From Nostoc sp. UHCC 0926 (lineage in GTDB: Bacteria > Cyanobacteriota > Cyanobacteriia > Cyanobacteriales > Nostocaceae), in the NCBI RefSeq assembly GCF_028623165.1, contig NZ_CP117766.1:1-64000 (forward strand): DNA of 64,000 nt, given 5' to 3'. This document shows positions 1 to 6,953 of this stretch, piece by piece. Numbering within the stretch: the first letter of the stretch is position 1; the number at the start of each line of letters is the position of its first letter. The notes beneath the pieces were generated by a model. It searched no databases. It was not told where the DNA came from and saw only the letters and a program-made list of their open reading frames with translations. Made by a program: the position numbers and the translations under genes.

Positions 1-345
1 CGCCACTTTGCCGTCTCGAACGGTAATGTCGAAGACCCAATCGTCCCTGAACGGCTTATTCGTGGCTTTGATTTTCCCCGTAGCGACGCCGACAACCAGA
101 ACCCGGTCTCCCTGCGCCACGAATTCGGGGGGCTTTGGGTATTTCATTTCCACCTCTTCGGACGCCTTCTTTAGCACAGCCGCCAATTCCGCGTGCCCGC
201 GGTGCGTACCTGCCAGCGGCCAGCCTTCGCCCGGAATGATCCATTCAATATCTTCGGCAGCCAACGCAAGCAGATCGTGCTCGTTGTAGCTGCCCATTGC
301 TGCAAAGAAATCCTTCACAATCTGGACATTCTCTTTGATGCTCAT
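1..345 (-). CDS. NTF2-like (SnoaL-type) small protein, partial
   Basis: The frame is open from the ATG at 345 to the left edge of the window (115 codons), so the C-terminus is missing. The N-terminus (MSIKENVQIVKDFFAAMGS), then IEWIIPGEGWPLAGTHRG and a run ending GDRVLVVGVATGKIKAT, fit the cone-shaped NTF2/SnoaL fold used by small isomerases, cyclases and polyketide-associated proteins; the substrate cannot be told. An AGGAGAG-like ribosome site precedes the ATG. Codons are strongly G/C-ending, unlike the cyanobacterial genes further right, and the neighbours are also oxidoreductase-type genes, so this is probably part of an acquired block. The family call is from pattern only. Confidence 0.6.
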   Translation of the reverse strand, partial: MSIKENVQIVKDFFAAMGSYNEHDLLALAAEDIEWIIPGEGWPLAGTHRGHAELAAVLKKASEEVEMKYPKPPEFVAQGDRVLVVGVATGKIKATNKPFRDDWVFDITVRDGKVA

Positions 346-375
346 CGAATCTCTCCTTTTTCCTTAGGTCGGATT

Positions 376-396
376 GTGTCCGGTCTAATCGGACAC
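376..396. promoter_or_regulatory. Inverted repeat upstream of the NTF2-like gene
   Basis: GTGTCCG (376-382) and CGGACAC (390-396) form perfect 7-bp arms around a 7-bp spacer, about 30 bp upstream of the start at 345. The position and symmetry suggest a repressor operator. Which protein binds it is not evident. Confidence 0.4.
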
Positions 397-445
397 GTTG
401 TGGTCCACGAGGCAGGATCGCATCGAGATTTGCGATCACGACTCA

Positions 446-1029
446 TCAGTCGAACTTGACCAAGTCCTTAAAGATCAGCCGACCCCAACTATTTCCCCGG
501 GCCTGCACAAGCAGTCCACCTTCCGAAAGCCCGCCAAGTTTGATCGGCGAGAAACCGAGATTTTCCGCCAGCTTACCAATCTCCTCTGCGGCATCGTCAT
601 CGTCGCTCGCCAGGAACACGACTCTCTTGCCACCATGTACGGCAGGATCTTGGTCAAGGACGGCAGCGCCCAAATGGTTGAAGCCCTTAACCAGTCTTCC
701 ACCAGTGAAGGCCTGTGCGACGACCTTGGAAGAAGGCTGTCCTCCCAGTGCCTCAGGGGACACGCCGTAGGCATTGGTCACGTCGATGATGGTCTTTCCC
801 TGCCAGGTCGGCAGCGCCTTCGCGACATCCTGGTGCGACTCGAGATGATGTCCGCCTTGACGGCTTCCGCCAGTGTTTTGGGGATGATCGTGGGTCCGAT
901 CGCGGCCGCAGCGGATGTGAAGCTTGCCGGGTCGCGCGTGGTCGCAACGAATACTTCGATGCCCTTGCGGGCAAACGCCTTGGCCAGAGCCTGGCCGATC
1001 TTGCCGAAGCCGATAATTGCGTAGCTCAT
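446..1029 (-). pseudogene. NADP-binding oxidoreductase (F420-type/NpdG-like), frameshifted
   Basis: Two minus-strand frames make one broken gene. The first part (1029 to about 840) has a Rossmann start, MSYAIIGFGKIGQALAKAF (GxGxxG), ending at ADII. The second part (about 845 to 446) resumes with ESHQDVAKALPTWQGKTIID, then TNAYGV, and runs to the normal-looking end at 446. Homologues normally have about six residues (a hydrophobic strand) between these points; here only 2 nt remain. A deletion of about 16 nt is inferred, which both removes the strand and shifts the frame. Such proteins reduce cofactors or small substrates with NADPH. The gene is inactive unless the assembly is wrong. Confidence 0.65.
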
Positions 1030-1041
1030 ATATTATCCTTT

Positions 1042-1066
1042 GGTTTACCGAATTTGGTCTACCGAA
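1042..1066. repeat. Two direct 11-bp repeats upstream of the broken reductase gene
   Basis: GGTTTACCGAA (1042-1052) and GGTCTACCGAA (1056-1066) differ at one base and start 14 bp apart, just upstream of the start at 1029. They could be a tandem activator or repressor site. Confidence 0.35.
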
Positions 1067-1115
1067 CCCTACGGCGCTCTGAATAATCGAAATGGCGCGC
1101 CGTAAGGCGAGCGGG

Positions 1116-1865
1116 TTAGATTTGCGCCAGGCCGCCGTCGACGGCGACCTCGCTGCCGGTCATGAAGCTGCTGTCCGACGACGCAAGAAAGGCAGCCACG
1201 GCCCCGAGCTCCGTCGGATCGCCCATGCGCTGGAACCCAGTCATCGAGCCGTAGGCCTTCAGTCCCTCCTCGCCTAGCGATTCCGTCGCGAGTTCGGTCG
1301 CTATCGCCCCGGGCGACAGCACGTTTACGCGGATGCCGGTGCTCTTCAGGTCCTCCACCCAGGTACGCGCGAGGTTACGCACTGCCGCCTTGCTCGCGCT
1401 GTAGGCGGTGAACGCCGGGGCGCCCGTGGTGCCGGCGCTCGATCCGGTCAGGATGATCGAACCGCCCTGGCCCATCAGCGGGAGCGCCTTCTGGACCGTG
1501 AAGATCGTACCCTTCACGTTGGTGTCGAAGGTTTCGTCAATGTGCTTGGCGGTGATCTCGCCGAGCTTAAGCTGGCTTCCCACCCCGGCATTGGCGAAGA
1601 CGATGTCGAGGGTTCCGCGCTCGGCCTTCACCGCCGCGTAGAGTCGGTCAAGGTCGGCCAGATCGGAGACCGAGCCCTTCACCGCACGGGCATTGGTCCC
1701 GAGGTCGGCCACAGCCGCGTCGAGCGCATCCTGCCGGCGGCCGAAGATGAAGACGAAAGCGCCTTCCTCGATGAAGCGCTTTGCAGCGGCGAGGCCGATG
1801 CCGGTAGCGCCGCCGGTAATCACGGCGGTCTTTCCATTCAGTCTGTTCATGCTGATAGTGCTCAT
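1116..1865 (-). CDS. Short-chain dehydrogenase/reductase (SDR)
   Basis: The 249-aa length is typical of classical SDRs, cytosolic NAD(P)H-dependent oxidoreductases acting on alcohols or ketones. Visible features are the TGGATGIG cofactor motif (residues 17-24), NAG (92-94), N116, and catalytic S142, Y155 and K159 (YSASK). GRR after the second strand suggests NADP(H) preference. The C-terminus ends in the usual VDGG. MSTISMNRL is an alternative-rich start; the first ATG at 1865 is kept. GC-rich codon use matches the two genes to its left. An Rrf2-type operator-like sequence lies 17 bp upstream, shared with the next gene, so the adjacent Rrf2 protein probably controls it. The substrate is unknown. 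Confidence 0.85.
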   Translation of the reverse strand: MSTISMNRLNGKTAVITGGATGIGLAAAKRFIEEGAFVFIFGRRQDALDAAVADLGTNARAVKGSVSDLADLDRLYAAVKAERGTLDIVFANAGVGSQLKLGEITAKHIDETFDTNVKGTIFTVQKALPLMGQGGSIILTGSSAGTTGAPAFTAYSASKAAVRNLARTWVEDLKSTGIRVNVLSPGAIATELATESLGEEGLKAYGSMTGFQRMGDPTELGAVAAFLASSDSSFMTGSEVAVDGGLAQI

Positions 1866-1881
1866 GTTCGTGTTCCTTTTA

Positions 1882-1898
1882 GCTACTATTAAAGTATC
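1882..1898. promoter_or_regulatory. Candidate Rrf2 operator upstream of the SDR gene
   Basis: GCTACTATTAAAGTATC matches at 15 of 17 positions the inverted repeat in front of the Rrf2 gene (2349-2365). It lies just upstream of the SDR start. Confidence 0.55.
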
Positions 1899-1918
1899 TA
1901 TTTAAATCAAAAAAATAG

Positions 1919-2344
1919 CTACCTGGACTTGCTCCTAATTTTTGAAACCACATCTGCCAGAGTGGTTCGCTTCAGATCATTTTCGACAGCATTCTGTGTG
2001 CCGTTCAGCACCTCGCCCATGACTTCCTTAATATTACTACTCACTACGCACCACTTTTTTTCCTCATAGGTGTGGATAGCAAAAGCACTTGGAGGGCTGA
2101 CCGCAGAGTAGATGTCGAAGAGAGAAATACTCTCTGGGCTTCTAGCCAGATCATAGCCCCCGGATTTACCCACGGTGGTCGTGACCAGCTTCGCCTTGGA
2201 GAGTTTGACAAGAATTCTCTTAACGAAAACCGGGTTCGCATTCACGCTACCTGCCAGAACTTCTGACGTAAAGGTTGTCTTGTAATTTGCGATTGCTGCC
2301 AGTACATGAACAGCGATTGAAAACTGGGTATTCACAGATGCCAT
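1919..2344 (-). CDS. Rrf2-family transcriptional regulator
   Basis: A 141-aa protein with the Rrf2 winged-helix pattern: an N-terminal helix (TQFSIAVHVLAAIAN), a recognition region (NPVFVKRILVKLSKAKLV) and the wing GKSGGYDLARSP. Members repress nearby genes and sense redox, nitric oxide or Fe-S status. Only one cysteine lies in the sensor half (KKWCVV), so the three-Cys Fe-S site of IscR/NsrR is absent; a YwnA/YwgB-like or thiol-based sensor is more likely. A perfect inverted repeat sits 5 bp upstream of its start and a near-identical copy precedes the downstream SDR gene, which supports autoregulation plus control of the SDR. Base composition is lower in GC than the SDR. Confidence 0.85.
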   Translation of the reverse strand: MASVNTQFSIAVHVLAAIANYKTTFTSEVLAGSVNANPVFVKRILVKLSKAKLVTTTVGKSGGYDLARSPESISLFDIYSAVSPPSAFAIHTYEEKKWCVVSSNIKEVMGEVLNGTQNAVENDLKRTTLADVVSKIRSKSR

Positions 2345-2348
2345 AATG

Positions 2349-2365
2349 GATACTATTACAGTATC
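2349..2365. promoter_or_regulatory. Operator-like inverted repeat in front of the Rrf2 gene
   Basis: GATACT (2349-2354) and AGTATC (2360-2365) flank a 5-bp centre, immediately upstream of the Rrf2 start codon. A near copy occurs at 1882-1898. Confidence 0.6.
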
Positions 2366-2415
2366 TTATAAAAAAAGTCAAGCTTTTCAGCCTTAGCGTA
2401 CAATTTTCCCGTTTT

Positions 2416-2429
2416 GGCACGGTGATGCC
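2416..2429. repeat. GGCACGGTGATGCC repeat, copy 1
   Basis: A 14-bp element with GGCA/TGCC ends in the 333-bp gap between the Rrf2 gene and the gene at 2678. The same 14 bp occur exactly at 22681-22694 and 22926-22939. Nothing else identifiable is in this gap. Confidence 0.6.
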
Positions 2430-2677
2430 CTCAGAGTAGCTCCCTTTTGCCCCCAACGGGAATTGTCTTCTTCATGATTCATATAGGACTTAGTTTAAAG
2501 AAAATTGAACGAGATGCTCCCATGACAACAGGTACTAAGTGTATTAAAACATCTATGTAGCACAACGGTATCCTAGCATTCCGTTTAAGAGATAAATCCA
2601 TGCGAACAGTATGTATCAGCCTTGTCCCTTTGTTGCTAAATTGAGCGTATGTCTGCTCAACCTCAAGGAGCAAAACC

Positions 2678-3382
2678 ATGCCATTTGACATCAATCAACT
2701 CAATAATCTCGACTACGACGAAGCTGAACCCCTTCTTGCCGACTACATAGATGGTGTAGTCGAGCAGTTCGCCAAGTCTCCTGAAGGAGAAGCTTATGCC
2801 CAAGAACACCCTGAGTTCGGTGGATGGATTGCCACTTTCACAGAAATGTCCTACATCTACGAAGGATTCACCCTGCCCAAGATGACTAAGGCAGACGCAC
2901 AAATCGTTATGGAACATATTCTTCCGCGCAAGCTCACGCTGATGCACAGATCAGAAGCAGAGGATGCCATCTCAGAACTAGTCGCCTTTTGGAACTTCTT
3001 GAAGCGGGAGTATAACTTTCGTAGTGCCGGGGCGATCGCAACCTATCTTGCCAAAATCGAAGGCAAGTTCACAGACTGGATGTTTGATCCAGCGAAAGGG
3101 GGTATGGCAAAAAGTTTTATTACGAGTGGGATGCAAGCCGGGTTTGACATGACGAGCGAAGAAGGGATAGCAGCCTTTCAAAAAGCTTATAACCAGCAAA
3201 TCCTAAGAGAAGAACCAAACAACTCTTTTCTTCAGCAATTAGGCAGTCTGTTCACCGGCTCAGAAAGAGAAGCACAGTTTCCTGTGTCTAGCTCCAAATC
3301 CTCTAAAGAAAAACCGAAGACCAACACAAAAGGATTTGATTCACAGAATTTAGGCAAGAAATCTAAGGGCAAGAAAAGGTAA
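2678..3382 (+). CDS. Hypothetical protein, 234 aa, basic tail
   Basis: I do not recognise a named family. The start is supported by CAAGGAGC 10 bp upstream. Residues 1-180 are a soluble mixed-helical domain with acidic N-terminus and the segment GFTLPKMTKADAQIVMEHIL followed by PRK; residues 200-234 are low-complexity and lysine-rich (SSKSSKEKPKTN ... KKSKGKKR), which may bind nucleic acid or simply be disordered. The gene is alone, convergent with the recombinase at 3431-4423. Composition is cyanobacterial, with a GCGATCGC-type site inside, unlike the GC-rich block to its left. Reads as a real but uncharacterised cyanobacterial gene. Confidence 0.6.
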   Translation: MPFDINQLNNLDYDEAEPLLADYIDGVVEQFAKSPEGEAYAQEHPEFGGWIATFTEMSYIYEGFTLPKMTKADAQIVMEHILPRKLTLMHRSEAEDAISELVAFWNFLKREYNFRSAGAIATYLAKIEGKFTDWMFDPAKGGMAKSFITSGMQAGFDMTSEEGIAAFQKAYNQQILREEPNNSFLQQLGSLFTGSEREAQFPVSSSKSSKEKPKTNTKGFDSQNLGKKSKGKKR

Positions 3383-3430
3383 TTAATCTGAAGTTAACAC
3401 CATACTTTCAACCTCATCTTTAGGTCTTTT

Positions 3431-4423
3431 TTAAATCAATTCTGATATTGAATCGCTCATCTGCTTTTGCAAGCGCTGGCGGTTATCATCATATTTTAAG
3501 ACCGTCTGCACTTGGGCGTGTCTGCTGAATCGCTGGGTAGCACGGTAGTTGCCATTGTTCAGATCCAATACTGTGGTAATCGCACTGTGGCGGACACGAT
3601 GCGGTGACATCTTCTTAGTAATTCCGGCTTGCTTACATAGCCCATCCACCAATCGCCTGATTGCCTCCCCGGTTAATCTCGCTCCATTCTTGTGGTAAGC
3701 CAGCACGGTGAAAAGCGCCTCATTGCTACGTTTTTTCTTACTTGCCTTTATCCAACCTGCGATTGCGTCGGTGGTTTTGTCCGATAGGTCAATAACTTCC
3801 TTCTGGCTACCCTTGCCTTTACCCAGGATTGCAAGAGTTTTCTCTTTGGCGTTAAAATCACACACATTTAAATTGACTATCTCCTGACGACGCAAGGCAT
3901 TATCCCAGAGTAACCGCATAATGGCATAATCGCGCTTGCCCTTAAGGGTGTTGTGGTCAACTAAGGCTATGACTAAAGCATAGTCCTCGGCTGGAATGCC
4001 CATAGTGTCACGGTAGGTTTCGACCTTCTCACCTTTGACATCATCCAGGGAGAAATTGCACACTCCCAGCCGTCGCCCCATCTCAACCATTGACTTGATA
4101 GCACTAAGGCGACGATTCACCGTAGCTTCTGCCAGTTTTTTCTTAATCAGGTGCGCTTTGTACTTGAGAACCACAGCGACAGCGTGACGCTGTTCCAGGT
4201 GAAGGAATTCTAGAACCAAATCCCGGCTGGGTTCTTTCTTGACAATGAACAGAAAGAAATCTTTTAGGTCTTTTTGGTATTCGCGCTTGGTGTTCAGTGA
4301 GCGCTTATCACCAATCAACTGCTGGATAACGTCGGGGTCATTTTCTAAAGAAAAATCCTCACCGATCGCTAACGCCAGCGAGTTTTCTAGAACGCTAAGA
4401 TTTTCCGGGTGGATGGGGGTCAT
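3431..4423 (-). CDS. Tyrosine recombinase / integrase
   Basis: A 330-aa site-specific recombinase. An N-terminal core-binding (SAM-like) domain covers about residues 40-130 and the catalytic domain about 145-325. The active-site set is visible: R178 (LRRQE), K202/K204 (GKGKGSQKE), H275-x-x-R278 (PHRVRH), H302 and nucleophile Y311. It would resolve plasmid multimers or integrate an element. No clear att core was found beside it. The following four-helix-bundle cassette lies just upstream of its start, inserted very close to its promoter region. Complete and probably functional. Confidence 0.9.
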   Translation of the reverse strand: MTPIHPENLSVLENSLALAIGEDFSLENDPDVIQQLIGDKRSLNTKREYQKDLKDFFLFIVKKEPSRDLVLEFLHLEQRHAVAVVLKYKAHLIKKKLAEATVNRRLSAIKSMVEMGRRLGVCNFSLDDVKGEKVETYRDTMGIPAEDYALVIALVDHNTLKGKRDYAIMRLLWDNALRRQEIVNLNVCDFNAKEKTLAILGKGKGSQKEVIDLSDKTTDAIAGWIKASKKKRSNEALFTVLAYHKNGARLTGEAIRRLVDGLCKQAGITKKMSPHRVRHSAITTVLDLNNGNYRATQRFSRHAQVQTVLKYDDNRQRLQKQMSDSISELI

Positions 4424-4430
4424 GGTTTTA

Positions 4431-4468
4431 AGCAGGGGGGGCAGGGGAAGCAGGGGAGCAGGGGGGGA
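4431..4468. repeat. G-rich inverted repeat, left arm
   Basis: A purine-rich run of GCAGGGG units (about 38 bp). Its near-complement lies at 4855-4893, on the other side of the four-helix-bundle gene, in opposite orientation. The left arm abuts that gene's stop codon. Confidence 0.7.
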
Positions 4469-4855
4469 TTAATGCTTTATCAACCAAGGTGTTGGGTTGT
4501 TAATCATAGTTACTAAACCAGATAAAACGCGATTGTAAGTACCATAAAGTTCTCTACCGATTTCAACATTTATGTAATTGCATTTAACAGCAAATTCAAT
4601 CCATGTCTGCGTTTCAGCCGCTTCAGCTTCACAGTCATTCAGTTTTGCTACAAATGCTGCTTCGTATCGACGTTTTCGCCATGCTTCTGCAAAATTGGCA
4701 CACACAGACCGTGAAGACCGACGAATTTGGTCAGTTAACGAGTATCGTTCCTCTACTGGAAATTTTTTGGATACTTCAAAAATCTTCATGGCTGTGTCAA
4801 AAGCCATCTTGTAGACTTCTAAATCCTTATGGTCTTTAATTGCTTCAAAATTCAT
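4469..4855 (-). CDS. Four-helix-bundle protein (S23/bIVP-like family)
   Basis: A 128-aa helical protein with the family's signature order: HKDLEVYKMAFDTAMKIFE, then SLTDQIRRSSRSVCANFAEA, RRYEAAFVAKLNDCEAEAAE and a last helix after GRELYG. Relatives are encoded in 23S rRNA intervening sequences and as Avd-like accessory proteins of diversity-generating retroelements; most have unknown roles and are basic pentameric barrels that bind nucleic acid. No reverse transcriptase of the DGR type is nearby. The gene is exactly enclosed by inverted G-rich repeats, leaving almost no room for its own promoter, which suggests it moves or is maintained as a cassette. Confidence 0.85.
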   Translation of the reverse strand: MNFEAIKDHKDLEVYKMAFDTAMKIFEVSKKFPVEERYSLTDQIRRSSRSVCANFAEAWRKRRYEAAFVAKLNDCEAEAAETQTWIEFAVKCNYINVEIGRELYGTYNRVLSGLVTMINNPTPWLIKH

Positions 4856-4893
4856 CTCCCCCTGCCTCCCCTGCTTCCCCTGCTCCCCCTGCT
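4855..4893. repeat. G-rich inverted repeat, right arm
   Basis: C-rich on the plus strand (CCCCTGC units); the reverse complement matches the arm at 4431-4468 over its length with few differences. It touches the start codon of the gene it flanks. Confidence 0.7.
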
Positions 4894-4894
4894 C

Positions 4895-5540
4895 TCTCTA
4901 CTCCACCATCTTAGTATTTTTTACTCCCAGTGGTGTGAAAATCACTATTGTCGCACTATGTCCTAGCGCACCAGGGAGTGGGGTTTGAGGAGTTATTGTC
5001 AGTTTATTGACAATTATTGAGGGCGATGAAGAGAAATTTCCTGAATTGAAAGTGTAATGGCTGACTAGTTGACTAAGTGATTATCCGGTAGACGAATAGA
5101 GCGTTGACTATAGCGAATACCATTTCTGTGGGGGTCAGGGTGTTCTGGTTTGTGCCTACAATAGCGATATCAGTCTAGATATCAAACAAGATATCGCCAT
5201 GCCCTTGATAGCAGTGCTGATATCGATAGCAATGCTTCTATAAAACAGCTGCTTGAGCGGGTATCGGAACTAGAATCGCGCCTGGAGTCACGCCCTGCTA
5301 GTGAATTGGAGCAAGAACTAACTGCTTCTTGAGCGATCGCCTAGAGCAACTAGAGTCGGCGTATAACCAACTGATTCTGTACCTCAATAGCAAAAGTAAA
5401 CCAAGGCAATCATCGTCACGTCAATTCGACATGAAGCGGGAAGTAGTGCCGAACCTTATGTGAAAGGAACGTTGTTAGCTATTCGCTTTTTCGTGAGTTC
5501 TTTCGTAGGATTGAAACGGGGTCTTGATAGCATTATGGAA
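4895..5540. other. Non-coding stretch with phased GATATC sites and a coiled-coil gene remnant
   Basis: No intact gene. GATATC occurs at 5166, 5178, 5190 and 5219, the first three exactly 12 bp apart. Between about 5240 and 5330 a short frame reads QLLERVSELESRLESR and then stops, like a fragment of a plasmid coiled-coil protein. Nothing else was identified. Confidence 0.4.
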
Positions 5541-6836
5541 TTATAGGTCTGCGGTTGAGAGAATGTTTCGTTCTAGACACCAGCGAATTAAGTAGAGCGC
5601 TTCTGTCTGACTTAATGGCTGCCCGCGCAATTGCTCGATTAAGCTGGCAGTCGCTCGTGGCTCGGTGCAAAACTCCCGCATAGTCAACAGGTCAAAGTTA
5701 CCCAGCCTGCGAACTAGAGCGCCATCGGGCAGGGCGATCGCTTCTGTGTATTTAATCAGCCCATTGATGTAAAGTCCTGTCATCTTGGTTTGCCCAGTGT
5801 AATAAACAGTCGATGGCAGCGAAGCATTACTAAAAGAGGATTGTGTTGGGTTAGTAGGTGGAGGTTGATTAACAGATAAGAAGGAATCGATATTAGATAG
5901 ATGTCGGAGCCTTTCTGCACTTACCAGTTCGCGGTAATACTGTGTGGCGTAATCTCGCTCTGCTGGTGAGTCTCGCCAAGTACGAACCACAGCAGCAGCA
6001 GCCAAGGTACTCGATAGTGCAAAACGGATTCCCTGTCCGGCAATCGGGCTGTATGCCAGTGCGGCATCTCCCACAGCCAGCCTGCGGTCTTGAATAGGTT
6101 CTTCTGCCCACTGGGGAGAGACTGGTCGTCGCCCCAGTAAGTGTAGTTGCGTTGAGGGAAGACACAAACTTTCTCTCATTATGTCTTGAACCTGCTCATA
6201 ACTAGTATGGTACGAACTGACAACACCAACTGTCATCGTATCCTGCAGGCCAAGACGATAAGCCCATCCTCCTGAAAATTGGACTATCCGCCCGCGCAAT
6301 AAATTCTCATTTACCGAAGTACTAAAAATTTGGGCCATCTCCCTTTGATGTCGTTTGATAGGTCGTGACCACAGTGCTGAACGTCCTGTGGCGTCAATAG
6401 CTGCGGCAAATCGTTGTTCTACGCCACCTACCATTACACGCACCGATTCTTTTTCGACAACAAGCGGTGCAATTGTATTGCTAGATACTACGGTTGCACC
6501 TTGCTGAATCACCATAGCGATCGCTGCTTGAGCTAGTAAGGATCTTTCAATATGTATATATCTTCCGGGTCTAATTACAGATTCGTTACCTTGCCAAGCG
6601 TTTTCAAATCCTTCTACCCAGAAACCGCCTGCCATCTGCAAAGCTGGTGTCAACTCAAGGGCATCGAATAGCCGCAAGGCTGACTCAGGAATTGCCTCAA
6701 CGCCTTTGATGTGAGGCAGTCCACGACTCAGCAGTAAAGGGCGGAAGCCGCAACTGAGCAACCGCATCGCCACGGCGGCGGCGGCCAACCCTGTTCCTGC
6801 GATCGCTATATTGTTTTGCCAATTACTGCTATTCAC
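5541..6836 (-). CDS. FAD-dependent oxidoreductase (LodB/QhpG/halogenase-like)
   Basis: A 431-aa flavoprotein. The dinucleotide-binding motif AGTGLAAA (residues 13-20) opens the Rossmann fold, a DATG motif lies near 148, and GDAALAYSPIAGQGI (from 256) is the second FAD motif of the p-hydroxybenzoate-hydroxylase/tryptophan-halogenase superfamily. Residues about 330-431 form a helical tail. It is divergent from the three-gene operon at 6954-11758, with 117 bp between the starts. In LodA/GoxA and quinohemoprotein amine dehydrogenase systems a flavoprotein of this class (LodB, QhpG) hydroxylates the tryptophan that becomes the quinone cofactor; by context that is the most likely role here. A stand-alone monooxygenase is the alternative. 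Confidence 0.75.
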   Translation of the reverse strand: MNSSNWQNNIAIAGTGLAAAAVAMRLLSCGFRPLLLSRGLPHIKGVEAIPESALRLFDALELTPALQMAGGFWVEGFENAWQGNESVIRPGRYIHIERSLLAQAAIAMVIQQGATVVSSNTIAPLVVEKESVRVMVGGVEQRFAAAIDATGRSALWSRPIKRHQREMAQIFSTSVNENLLRGRIVQFSGGWAYRLGLQDTMTVGVVSSYHTSYEQVQDIMRESLCLPSTQLHLLGRRPVSPQWAEEPIQDRRLAVGDAALAYSPIAGQGIRFALSSTLAAAAVVRTWRDSPAERDYATQYYRELVSAERLRHLSNIDSFLSVNQPPPTNPTQSSFSNASLPSTVYYTGQTKMTGLYINGLIKYTEAIALPDGALVRRLGNFDLLTMREFCTEPRATASLIEQLRGQPLSQTEALYLIRWCLERNILSTADL

Positions 6837-6953
6837 AAGCTGAAACTCAACACTGAAAAAATAGTTAATACAATTTATATTAAGTATTTAATAAAATTCA
6901 GGGAATGTACGATAGCCTCGGTTGTATCCAAGTATTTATCATGGGAGGTTTGT

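Noticed and set aside
4469-4855. Diversity-generating retroelement suggested by the Avd-like four-helix bundle
   Set aside because: No DGR-type reverse transcriptase, template repeat or variable repeat was seen nearby; the RT fragments in the window are of group II intron type.
5508-5520. GGATTGAAAC, the end motif of many cyanobacterial CRISPR repeats
   Set aside because: Single occurrence; no second copy, no spacers and no cas genes nearby.
6816-6953. Longer N-terminus for the LodA-N-like gene
   Set aside because: The extra 46 residues lie in the divergent promoter region and lack a ribosome site; GTG 6954 has a strong one.
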